Source: JAUVKA01 sp964465145
Lineage (GTDB): Bacteria; Bacteroidota; Bacteroidia; Bacteroidales; UBA12481
Assembly (NCBI GenBank): GCA_964465145.1
Contig: CAYXJR010000047.1
Coordinates: 1-36,641, forward strand
Reading direction: 5' to 3'
Length of the DNA: 36,641 nucleotides
Below, one piece after another: positions 1 to 7,160 of the stretch. Every line of letters starts with the position of its first letter. Within the stretch, counting starts at the first letter, position 1. Below the pieces are notes generated by a model. The model saw only the letters and a program-made list of their open reading frames with translations. It ran no database searches and was not told the origin of the DNA. A program made the position numbers and the translations under genes.

Positions 1-650
1 AAACAGCCATTCCATTGACATTGCCAGTAGTTAACCATTTTGGAACCACAGTTGGTTTCGAAGATGACTACGACATGTCGCCTTGTAGCCCATATTCAAA
101 CTACATGGATGGTAATGACAAGGTTTACAGCATCACCCTTGACGTAGAAGGTTACCTGACAGGTAATATTCTGGGTGCTTACGGATCAATTCACGTGTTG
201 GATGAGTGTCCTGTTGTTGAACTTGAGAAGCGTAACTGTCTGCTTTTTGCCAGCGGACCTAACGGTGGTGAGCAGACTAAGAGAATCCAGCCTGGTTTCT
301 ATTATGTAATAGTATCTACCTGGGCTCCACCTCAAACTGTGGATTACTTACTGAACATGAGCTTCGAAGAATTGTCAACAGGTGTTGATGATGCTGGTCT
401 CATGAACAGCCTGAAGGTTTATCCTAACCCAACACAAGGTTTGTTTACTGTCAGCATCAGCAGCGCTGAAGCCAGTGACCTTACTCTTGAACTGGTTAAT
501 ATCTCAGGACAGGTTGTCTACAGGAACCAGGTTAAGTCGGTTTATAGCTATAACGAAGACATTGACGCCAGTGCATTCGCTAAAGGTGTTTACTACCTGA
601 AGGTTAATGATGGCAAGCAAGTTAAGATCGAAAAAGTTGTGATTCAATAA
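1..650 (+). CDS. C-terminal part of a T9SS-sorted secreted protein (5' partial)
   Basis: The reading frame is open to the window edge, with no convincing start (the first possible start is a TTG at position 15), so the N-terminus lies outside. About 125 visible residues of unrecognised extracellular sequence with several cysteines are followed by a type A T9SS C-terminal sorting domain of roughly 80 residues. It opens with SLKVYPNPTQGLFTVS, continues through a VNISGQVVYRNQ strand and ends KGVYYLKVNDGKQVKIEKVVIQ. This is the classic 'YPNP...G.Y.L.V..G' pattern. In this family the domain directs export across the outer membrane and is then cleaved, usually with surface attachment. The domain closely resembles that of the protein at 28119-30356 (shared VVYRNQ). 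The gene is followed by a strong terminator. The function of the upstream passenger domain cannot be told from what is visible. Confidence 0.85.
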   Translation, partial: TAIPLTLPVVNHFGTTVGFEDDYDMSPCSPYSNYMDGNDKVYSITLDVEGYLTGNILGAYGSIHVLDECPVVELEKRNCLLFASGPNGGEQTKRIQPGFYYVIVSTWAPPQTVDYLLNMSFEELSTGVDDAGLMNSLKVYPNPTQGLFTVSISSAEASDLTLELVNISGQVVYRNQVKSVYSYNEDIDASAFAKGVYYLKVNDGKQVKIEKVVIQ

Positions 651-668
651 GAATCGTACTGGAAATAT

Positions 669-697
669 AAAAAGGGGCGCATTTGCGCCCCTTTTTA
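669..697 (+). terminator. Rho-independent terminator of the T9SS protein gene
   Basis: A perfect 12-bp stem (AAAAAGGGGCGC pairing with GCGCCCCTTTTT) closes an ATTT loop and ends in a T tract, 18 bases after the stop codon. It is intrinsically bidirectional by sequence, but the convergent gene at 861 ends about 165 bases away. Confidence 0.9.
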
Positions 698-814
698 TTT
701 ACCATGAATTGAAAAATTGTTTTATCAATCGACCTAAATATTAATACAGAGCACTATATTAGATCCCAAACAAATGCGATCGTTAGTAAACACCCCAGCC
801 TCACAGCTAAAAAA

Positions 815-849
815 GTGACGAATGACCAATGACAAATGACAAGTGACGA
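815..849. repeat. Five tandem heptamers, consensus RTGACNA
   Basis: Five consecutive 7-mers are seen: GTGACGA, ATGACCA, ATGACAA, ATGACAA, GTGACGA. The array lies in the non-coding gap just downstream of the stop codon of the minus-strand MFS transporter gene. It has no coding potential of its own. Other short-period arrays occur in this window at 4563-4594 and 31529-31596. Confidence 0.75.
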
Positions 850-860
850 ATCCGAATAAA

Positions 861-2192
861 TCACTTGCTCGAAGATTCTAGTTTCCTGGCCAACTCCTCA
901 AGGGAAACATTTCGGGTTTCTGGCATGAGTTTCCAGACAAACAGAAGCTGGAGGATCATGATAAAAAAGAAAACCAGAAAAATTGGACCTCCATTGACCT
1001 TATTAACAAAATACGGAAAGGCATTCGTCATAATAGCTGCTAACAACCAGTGAGTAAAACTACCAAGGGATTGCCCGGCAGCCCTGACTCGGGTTGGAAA
1101 TATTTCCGATATAAAGACCCAGATTACAGCTCCCTGGGATAAGGAGAAAAAGGCTACGTAACCAAATAGAAGAAAGGGCACTGCATTAAAAATCTCGAGG
1201 GTAAAAGCCCTGGATATCAAGCCCAGAGTTATGATCAGGCCAAAAGAACCAAAATACATCAATATTTTCCGTCCAAACCGATCAATAATAGCCATCCCTA
1301 CCAGGGTAAATATCAAATTAATAAACCCTATACCTGCTGTGGATAATAAAGCTGAATCCAGGCTGACACCTGTTAGTTCGAAAATCCTGGGAGCATAGTA
1401 CACCACTGCATTTATGCCAGATAACTGATTGAAAAAGGCAAATAATACTGCCAGCATTATTATGAATGAATACTTCCCGGAAAAAAGGATAAAGGAAAAC
1501 TTTCCTTTTTTAACAATGGGTGCTAGAGAAAGTATAGAAGCAATGGTTTCCTCTGTATTATCAGGATCCAGAATGTCCAGAATTTTTTTGGCTTTTTCAA
1601 GTGCATTATTTTTAATGATAAGCCACCTTGGACTTTCCGGAACGCCGAGGATAAAAACAAAGAAAAGAAAAGCCGGTATTGTTTCTACTCCAAGCATCCA
1701 TCTCCAGGTCTGCTCTCCTCCTCCTCCAATCCAATAATTTGATAAATATGCCAGGAAAATTCCCAGCACAATATTGAGCTGAAAAAGTGCAACAAGTCGA
1801 CCTCTTTTTGATGGTGGTGATAATTCTGATATGTATATTGGGGCCACTACCGAAGAAGCTCCAACACCTATACCGCCTAAAAATCGAAATATCATAAAAG
1901 AATATACTTCAGGGGCAAGGGCAGATCCAATGGCACTAACCATGTAAAAAAGTGCTATAAAAATAAGGGTTGGTTTTCTACCAAAAGCATCGGCCGGGAG
2001 CCCTCCTACCAAGGCACCGATCACAGTGCCATACAGGGCAATAGCAACAGCCAGTCCGTGCTGAAAATCGTTAAGCTGCCACAATTTCTGAATAGATTGT
2101 TCTGCTCCGGAAATAACTGCAGTATCAAATCCAAAAAGGAAGCCGCCCAGTGCAATGGATGCGGACCAAAAAACAACTTTTTTTGATTTCAT
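861..2192 (-). CDS. Sugar-porter family MFS transporter (proton/monosaccharide symporter type)
   Basis: A 443-residue polytopic membrane protein of the sugar porter family (XylE/GalP/AraE relatives), expected to import a monosaccharide across the inner membrane, probably with protons. Family signatures are visible: GFDTAVISG in helix 1, DAFGRKP between helices 2 and 3, RFLGGIGVGASSVVAPIYISE with its PSKRGR follow-up near residues 105-130, PESPRWL near 185, QLSGINAVVYYAP in helix 7, a second GRK (DRFGRK), and the terminal PETRNVSLEEL. Length is slightly short of the usual 460-490. The ATG start sits directly before helix 1. Substrate cannot be told from sequence; xylose, arabinose, galactose and glucose are all possible. 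A sulfatase pseudogene starts divergently 148 bases away, which suggests this was once part of a glycan-use locus. Confidence 0.9.
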   Translation of the reverse strand: MKSKKVVFWSASIALGGFLFGFDTAVISGAEQSIQKLWQLNDFQHGLAVAIALYGTVIGALVGGLPADAFGRKPTLIFIALFYMVSAIGSALAPEVYSFMIFRFLGGIGVGASSVVAPIYISELSPPSKRGRLVALFQLNIVLGIFLAYLSNYWIGGGGEQTWRWMLGVETIPAFLFFVFILGVPESPRWLIIKNNALEKAKKILDILDPDNTEETIASILSLAPIVKKGKFSFILFSGKYSFIIMLAVLFAFFNQLSGINAVVYYAPRIFELTGVSLDSALLSTAGIGFINLIFTLVGMAIIDRFGRKILMYFGSFGLIITLGLISRAFTLEIFNAVPFLLFGYVAFFSLSQGAVIWVFISEIFPTRVRAAGQSLGSFTHWLLAAIMTNAFPYFVNKVNGGPIFLVFFFIMILQLLFVWKLMPETRNVSLEELARKLESSSK

Positions 2193-2339
2193 TCGGGAAG
2201 TTTTGATAAAAATACAATTTATACCACATAGTTTACAGCAACATTGCTAAATATGAACTGAATGATTTAAGTCAGCAATTACGGCTCCAGGATACTTTTG
2301 ATTAATTTAGTCCGATAAGCTGAATCAAACCTTTATGCT

Positions 2340-3222
2340 ATGAAAAGCAGTAATAAAAGTCACCATTTAGGGTTTCCAATTTGGTTGATATTAGTAATTA
2401 TCTTTTGTGCCTGTGAACAGCAAAAGCCTGAACATCCTAATGTATTGTTCATTGCAGTAGATGATCTGCGACCTGAATTGGGTTGCTATGGTAGTGAACA
2501 TATTATTTCACCAAATCTGGATAAATTGGCTTCAGAAGAGAGTTACCCCATAGTTGGGATGAGCTGGTTTTTAATGCTGGGCAATGGGGAACCGGATGGA
2601 ATGCCTTCTTTGCCTATGCCGATGGTTCAAATAGGCAAAGTCGAAAAAACCAGGTAAAACCGTACGAAAAAGCCAATGTACCTGATGAGGGATACCCTGA
2701 TGGCCTTACTGCCAACCTAGCCATTATCAAGCTCTGGGTGAGGAAAAAGCATCATTAGAAGCTTCAGTATCTGATGAGTATGCCCGGAAAGTTCGTCATG
2801 CTTATTTTGCAGCTATAAGTTATTCAGATGCTCAGATTGGAAAACTACTGGCAGAACTGGAGTCGCTGGGGCTTAGTAATAATACCATTGTTATAGTATG
2901 GGGAGATCATGGCTGGCATCTGGGTGATCACAGGGTTTGGGGAAAGCACACACTTTTTGATTATGCTTTACAAAGTGCCCTAATTATCAAAGTGCCGGGA
3001 GCCAAAAGGATTAATGGAGGATATGTGGATAAAACGGTTAGCACCATAGATATATACCCAACACTGATGGAATTATGCGGGATTGATATGCCTCATAAAA
3101 CTGATGGAAAGAGCCTGGTTCCTCTTTGGAAGACCCCAAATACTTATTTCGATAATCGGGCATTTGGATATTTCAGAAATGGTATTTCCTTGCGTACAGA
3201 CAGATACCGGCTTACTAGTTCT
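2340..3222 (+). pseudogene. Sulfatase pseudogene (iduronate-sulfatase-like), internally deleted and 3'-truncated
   Basis: Three reading-frame segments of one sulfatase are collinear. Segment 1 (from 2340) has a lipoprotein-like signal ending IIFCACEQ and the metal-binding start PNVLFIAVDDLRPELGCYG followed by SPNLDKLASE. Segment 2 (about 2547-2730, another frame) reads HSWDELVFNAGQWG and ends PDEGYPDGLTANLAI. Segment 3 (about 2742-3220, another frame) carries HAYFAAISYSDAQIGKLL, the metal-binding GDHGWHLGDHRVWGKHT, and YPTLMELCGI up to ISLRTDRYRLT. Between segments 1 and 2 the whole formylglycine region (C/S-x-P-x-R) is missing. A second block is missing near 2730-2742. The C-terminal domain is cut off where sequence antisense to rlmN begins. 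Without the catalytic residue and with two frame changes it cannot make an active enzyme. Confidence 0.88.
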
Positions 3223-4232
3223 TTTGTCGACAGTAACCCACAGGCTGCCAGTATATCCTGACCCCTGCTGGCCCTGGTGGTGGTAAAAATTCCTTTCTTT
3301 GTAAGCTCATCTCTGAACCATTCAATAGTGGCATCATCAGAACTCTCCAGGGAGGTATCAGGTATTGGATGAAATCGGATAAGGTTAAGCCGGCAATGAA
3401 ACCCGTAAAGTTGACTTGCTAATTTTTTTATGTGCGCAGGACTATCGTTTATACCTTTAAACATGATGTACTCGAAGGAGATCCTTCTTTGCCTTCCCCA
3501 CTCAAAATCTCTTAAGATCTTTAAGATTTCAGGAACAGGGTGGATCTTTTCAATGGGCATTAATTTTTTTCTTTCTTCCTCAAAGGGAGAGTGCATACTG
3601 ACAGCCAGGTGAACTTCTGTACGATCGAGGAATTCTTTCATCGCTGGCATTAATCCTATAGTTGAAACGGTAATTCGTCTTGGACTCCATGCATATCCCC
3701 AGTCACTGGTTAGAATATCTATGCTTTTTATTACCTCCTCTAAGTTGTCAAGAGGTTCACCCATGCCCATATAAACCAGGTTAGTAAGAGCATCTTTCTC
3801 CGGAATACTTTGTACCTGGTTCAGGATTTCACCTGCCGACAAGTTGGCTTGAAATCCCTGCTTTCCGGTCATACAAAACACACAGGCCATCTTACATCCT
3901 ACCTGTGAAGACACGCATAAGGTAGCCCTGTCATATTCAGGGATATATGCAGCCTCAATGAATTGGTAAGGAGCAGTCTGGAAGAGGTATTTTTTGGTAC
4001 CATCCACGGACTCCTGAACAGTGTCGGGCGATTGTAAACCAATTTCATATTGAGCCATTAGTATGTCCCTGCTCTTTATTGACAAATTCGTCATCTCGGC
4101 AACTGATGAGACACCCTTCTTGTACAACCAATTGGCAATCTGTTTTGCAGTGAATCCAGGAAATCCAAGATCTTTACATATTATTTGCAATTCCTCCAAA
4201 GTCTTGCCAAACAATCTCTTACTTTTTTCCAT
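3144..4232 (-). CDS. rlmN: RlmN: dual-specificity 23S rRNA A2503 / tRNA A37 C2-methyltransferase, with an atypical C-terminal tail
   Basis: Radical-SAM enzyme that methylates C2 of A2503 in 23S rRNA and A37 in some tRNAs. The iron-sulfur motif CKMACVFC (C-x3-C-x2-C) lies near residues 113-120, followed by the SAM-binding YMGMGEPLDN near 155. The methyl-carrying cysteine is in GQDILAACG near residue 333, so the catalytic set is complete. After AACGLLSTK, where family members normally end within a few residues, this protein continues for about 22 residues (ELVSRYLSVRKEIP...RLSK). That tail is read antisense through the conserved C-terminal part of the sulfatase remnant, so the native stop codon appears to have been lost at a recombination junction near 3210-3225. 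Total length is 362 residues against roughly 340-350 for relatives. It is probably still functional. Confidence 0.93.
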   Translation of the reverse strand: MEKSKRLFGKTLEELQIICKDLGFPGFTAKQIANWLYKKGVSSVAEMTNLSIKSRDILMAQYEIGLQSPDTVQESVDGTKKYLFQTAPYQFIEAAYIPEYDRATLCVSSQVGCKMACVFCMTGKQGFQANLSAGEILNQVQSIPEKDALTNLVYMGMGEPLDNLEEVIKSIDILTSDWGYAWSPRRITVSTIGLMPAMKEFLDRTEVHLAVSMHSPFEEERKKLMPIEKIHPVPEILKILRDFEWGRQRRISFEYIMFKGINDSPAHIKKLASQLYGFHCRLNLIRFHPIPDTSLESSDDATIEWFRDELTKKGIFTTTRASRGQDILAACGLLSTKELVSRYLSVRKEIPFLKYPNARLSK

Positions 4233-4320
4233 ACACTACTTTTATTTTATCAATATTGAGCAATTTACAACCAACAGATTGATTTGTTAAGAAAAGTTCC
4301 TTTATTTTCGTTTTTCTGCT

Positions 4321-4545
4321 ACATCTAATCACAAAGGACCAGGAAATATTATTAATACTGATGATGGATGGTGTTCAACGCCCTACGTTTTTGAAAATAA
4401 GATTCTGACAGGCTTTTCCCATGTCAATTTCAGCAGTGTTGGCTGCCCCGATTTGGGAAGTATCCTTTTGATGCCTATAACCGGTAAGTTGGAAGTCGAC
4501 TACCGGAATTACGGATCCCCTTACGAGCAGGAAAAAGCAGAATGA
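4321..4545 (+). pseudogene. Relic of a GH92-type alpha-mannosidase (N-terminal domain fragment)
   Basis: An open stretch of about 75 codons reads NTDDGWCSTPYVFENK, ILTGFSHVNFSSVGCPDLGS and ILLMPITGKLEVDYRNYG before a TGA at 4543. This matches the N-terminal beta-sandwich region of GH92 exo-alpha-mannosidases as I know them (the 'GFSH.H.SG.GC.DLG.ILLMPT.G' block). No start codon, signal peptide or the remaining 600-plus residues are present. The stop is followed within 20 bases by a short tandem repeat, so the fragment seems cut on both sides. A minus-strand ORF of 80 codons over the same bases is only its shadow. This fragment fills most of the otherwise non-coding gap 4233-4794. Confidence 0.75.
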
Positions 4546-4562
4546 ACCTGCCGGGCCGAGAA

Positions 4563-4594
4563 GCAAGAATGCAGGAAAGCAGGAAGGCAAGAAA
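4563..4594. repeat. Four tandem octamers, consensus GCARGAAN
   Basis: GCAAGAAT, GCAGGAAA, GCAGGAAG and GCAAGAAA follow each other directly. They begin 18 bases after the stop codon that ends the GH92 relic. Two related GCAGGAA/GCAGAAT copies lie inside the last codons of the relic at 4527-4543. The purine-rich run may mark the break point of the deletion. Confidence 0.6.
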
Positions 4595-4694
4595 AAGGAA
4601 AGATCAAAATATTTCATTACACACCATGATTTTGTTAATTCGGGCAGGTTGAGATTTTCCTTGTCGGATAAAAAAATAAGTGTTAAAATTCCTT

Positions 4695-4713
4695 AAATCA
4701 AAGACTTTGATTT
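4695..4713. promoter_or_regulatory. Perfect 9-bp inverted repeat (candidate operator) ahead of the first propeller gene
   Basis: AAATCAAAG and CTTTGATTT are exact reverse complements around a single A. There is no T tract after it, so it does not look like a terminator. It overlaps the position of a possible -33 element and lies about 20 bases upstream of the TAAATTTG box at 4734. A dimeric regulator binding here would occlude the promoter. The role is inferred from geometry only. Confidence 0.45.
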
Positions 4714-4741
4714 CATTCTGGTTTATTACTGGCTAAATTTG
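4706..4741 (+). promoter_or_regulatory. Candidate Bacteroidota promoter (TTTG ... TAAATTTG)
   Basis: TAAATTTG at 4734-4741 matches the Bacteroidota -7 consensus TAnnTTTG exactly. A TTTG at 4706-4709 could serve as the -33 element, though the 24-base spacer is longer than usual. It would give a leader of about 45 bases for the gene starting at 4795. Confidence 0.38.
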
Positions 4742-4794
4742 AGTAGGTAATGTTGTATTTGATGTAAATTGTAAATCCTTAATACCCTTGTCAA

Positions 4795-7119
4795 ATGAAA
4801 AAAACGATCATCCTTATTCTTTTCCTGGCCATTACAGCCATTGGCCTGGCTCAAAAGTCGCCTATCATAGACGGCAAAGAACGACTTAAGCTATTTGACA
4901 AACATCTTGCGCTGATAGATAAGTCGGAACATTCCGATCTTCACTGGCAGTTTCTGGGTCCCACAAATATCAGTGGCCGTGCTACCGATGTAGAAGCCGT
5001 TAAACCCAAAGGCCAAAACTATACTATCTGGGTAGCCACCGCCTCAGGAGGGGTCTGGAAAACTAATAATGAGGGAGTGACCTGGCAATCCACATTTGAT
5101 GATCAGGTTACAACCGATATAGGCGACCTGGCTATTGATCCAAAAGATCCTGATATTGTTTGGGTGGGGACAGGCGAGGCCAATATTTTCAGAAGTTCCA
5201 TGGCCGGTTGTGGTATTTATAGAACCACCGATGGTGGAGAAACGTGGAAGAATATGGGCCTCGAGAACACCAATACTATTGGCAGGGTGGTAATTAATCC
5301 AGAAAATACCAATATCGTTTATGTTGTGGCATCTGGAAATGAATGGACTACCAATCCTGAGCGTGGAGTTTATAAAACCACAGATGGTGGTGCTTCCTGG
5401 GAAAAGATTCTTTATGTAGATGAGATGACTGGTGCCAACGACCTGGTTATGGATCCTTCTGATCCTAATACCCTGTATGCTTGTACCTGGCAAAGGATCC
5501 GTAATAAGTGGAATGATCCGAGAACTTACGAAGATTACTCTGGAACCGGTATTTGGAAAACCACAGATGGCGGAAAAAACTGGAAACAGATCAACCAGGG
5601 CTTGCCGATTCCTAATCAAAGGGGAAGGATAGGTATTGATATCTCCCATTCAAATCCCAATATATTATATATATTTTTGGATAATTATGAAGTAGCCTAT
5701 GAGGCGAAAGAAGGTGAGACCGATGCCTATGGACGGCCAAAATCGGATGTTATTAAGGGGGCCGCAGTTTACAAATCCAATAATAAAGGAGAATCATGGG
5801 AATTGGTTAGCGGCAAGACTCAACAAATGAAAAGATACATGGAAGGGCACTCAGGTACTTATGGCTGGGTTTTCGGCCAGATCAGGGTTGACCCACAAGA
5901 TGAGAAAAAGATATACACTTTGGGTTTATTCCTAAACAGCTCAACAGATGGTGGAAAAACTTTCGAAAGGGAATCCAGCATACATATGGACCACCACGCT
6001 TTATGGATCGATCCAGATAATCCTGAATATCTTCTAAGTGGTAACGATGGCGGGGTTTATGTAAGCTATGACGCAGGGGAGAACTGGAGGCACTTTGTTG
6101 AGATCCCTGTAATCCAATTTTATAATGTAGGTTATGATATGGGAAATCCTTTCAAGGTATATGGCTCAGTACAGGATCACTTTTCATTTAGTGGAGAAGT
6201 GAATATCACATCCGGCAGGGACCGGATCCAGCCCGTTTCTTGGAACAATGCACCAGGAGGTGAAGGATCTACACATGCAGTTGATCCCAGGGATCCAAAT
6301 ATTGTTTATTCCTGCGGTTTCTATGGAAGCCTCAGCCGAACAGATATCGGGAAGGGACGTCGTAATAGTAAAAACATCCTGCCAGTGATGGACGAAGGGG
6401 AATTGCCGCTGCGCGGGCAATGGGTGGCCCCTTTTATTCTTTCACCACATAACCCTGATGTAATATACCATGCTATGCAGTACGTTTTCCGCTCGAAGGA
6501 TATGGGAAATACCTGGGAACAAATTTCGCCTGATTTAACTTATAATGATATTAATAAGATTGGAGATATTTCATACCAGACCATTTTTTCATTATCCGAA
6601 TCGCCCCTCAAATTCGGGCTCTTATATGCCGGCACTGACGATGGCAGATTGCATGTGACAAAAAATGGCGGTAAGGATTGGATGGAAATCCTTAACGGGC
6701 TGCCAAAAAACAAATGGATATCCAGAGTAGTAGCTTCTAAATATGAGTTGGGCCGTGTATACATGACCCAGAATGGGAAACGTGATGATGATTTTCAAGT
6801 ATATATCTGGACATCAGAAGACTATGGAGAGACCTGGACAGATATCTCAGGGAATATCCCTTTAGGTCCTGTGAATGTTATATGCGAGGATTTGAGGAAT
6901 CCCAACATTCTTTATGTTGGAACAGATATTGGAGTATACATTTCCAAAGACAGGGGGCAAAGCTGGGAAGTTCTTGGTGATCTCCCATCATCATATGTCC
7001 ATGACCTGATTATACACCCCCGTGACAATATTATGGTAATTGCCACACACGGTAGAGGAATGTTTGCCCTGGATCTTGATCCAATCAGTGGCCAGAATAT
7101 GAGATCTGGAAGAAGATAA
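4795..7119 (+). CDS. Secreted Asp-box (BNR/VPS10-sortilin-like) beta-propeller protein, copy 1
   Basis: A 774-residue protein with a signal peptide (MKKTIILILFLAITAIGLAQ, predicted cleavage after about residue 19-20). By eye it has eleven Asp-box motifs of the S/T-x-D/N-x-G-x-x-W type, for example TTDGGETW, TTDGGASW, SKDMGNTW, SEDYGETW and SKDRGQSW, spread through almost the full length. Such repeats form large bladed beta-propellers. Annotation pipelines call these proteins 'glycosyl hydrolase, BNR repeat', 'sortilin' or 'WD40/YVTN/BNR-like', but catalytic residues are not defined and Asp boxes are structural. Conserved ends are GPTNISGRATDVE near residue 55 and IHPRDNIMVIATHGRGMFALD near 740. 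There is no T9SS domain; it ends in a basic tail (MRSGRR). The gene is 41 bases from its paralogue at 7161 with no terminator between, so the two are probably co-transcribed. Confidence 0.85.
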   Translation: MKKTIILILFLAITAIGLAQKSPIIDGKERLKLFDKHLALIDKSEHSDLHWQFLGPTNISGRATDVEAVKPKGQNYTIWVATASGGVWKTNNEGVTWQSTFDDQVTTDIGDLAIDPKDPDIVWVGTGEANIFRSSMAGCGIYRTTDGGETWKNMGLENTNTIGRVVINPENTNIVYVVASGNEWTTNPERGVYKTTDGGASWEKILYVDEMTGANDLVMDPSDPNTLYACTWQRIRNKWNDPRTYEDYSGTGIWKTTDGGKNWKQINQGLPIPNQRGRIGIDISHSNPNILYIFLDNYEVAYEAKEGETDAYGRPKSDVIKGAAVYKSNNKGESWELVSGKTQQMKRYMEGHSGTYGWVFGQIRVDPQDEKKIYTLGLFLNSSTDGGKTFERESSIHMDHHALWIDPDNPEYLLSGNDGGVYVSYDAGENWRHFVEIPVIQFYNVGYDMGNPFKVYGSVQDHFSFSGEVNITSGRDRIQPVSWNNAPGGEGSTHAVDPRDPNIVYSCGFYGSLSRTDIGKGRRNSKNILPVMDEGELPLRGQWVAPFILSPHNPDVIYHAMQYVFRSKDMGNTWEQISPDLTYNDINKIGDISYQTIFSLSESPLKFGLLYAGTDDGRLHVTKNGGKDWMEILNGLPKNKWISRVVASKYELGRVYMTQNGKRDDDFQVYIWTSEDYGETWTDISGNIPLGPVNVICEDLRNPNILYVGTDIGVYISKDRGQSWEVLGDLPSSYVHDLIIHPRDNIMVIATHGRGMFALDLDPISGQNMRSGRR

Positions 7120-7160
7120 GTAATATCCAAAATCAACATTGAAAACTTAATATAAAGAAC

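Noticed and set aside
4375..4617. 80-codon minus-strand ORF with a hydrophobic start
   Set aside because: It lies opposite the GH92 relic, whose plus-strand reading has clear family motifs; the apparent membrane segment comes from reading the purine-rich repeat in reverse.
5044..5649. 201-codon minus-strand ORF inside the first propeller gene
   Set aside because: It is antisense to a strongly conserved Asp-box coding region. The openness results from repeated GATGGTGG codons; there is no start context and no recognisable domain.
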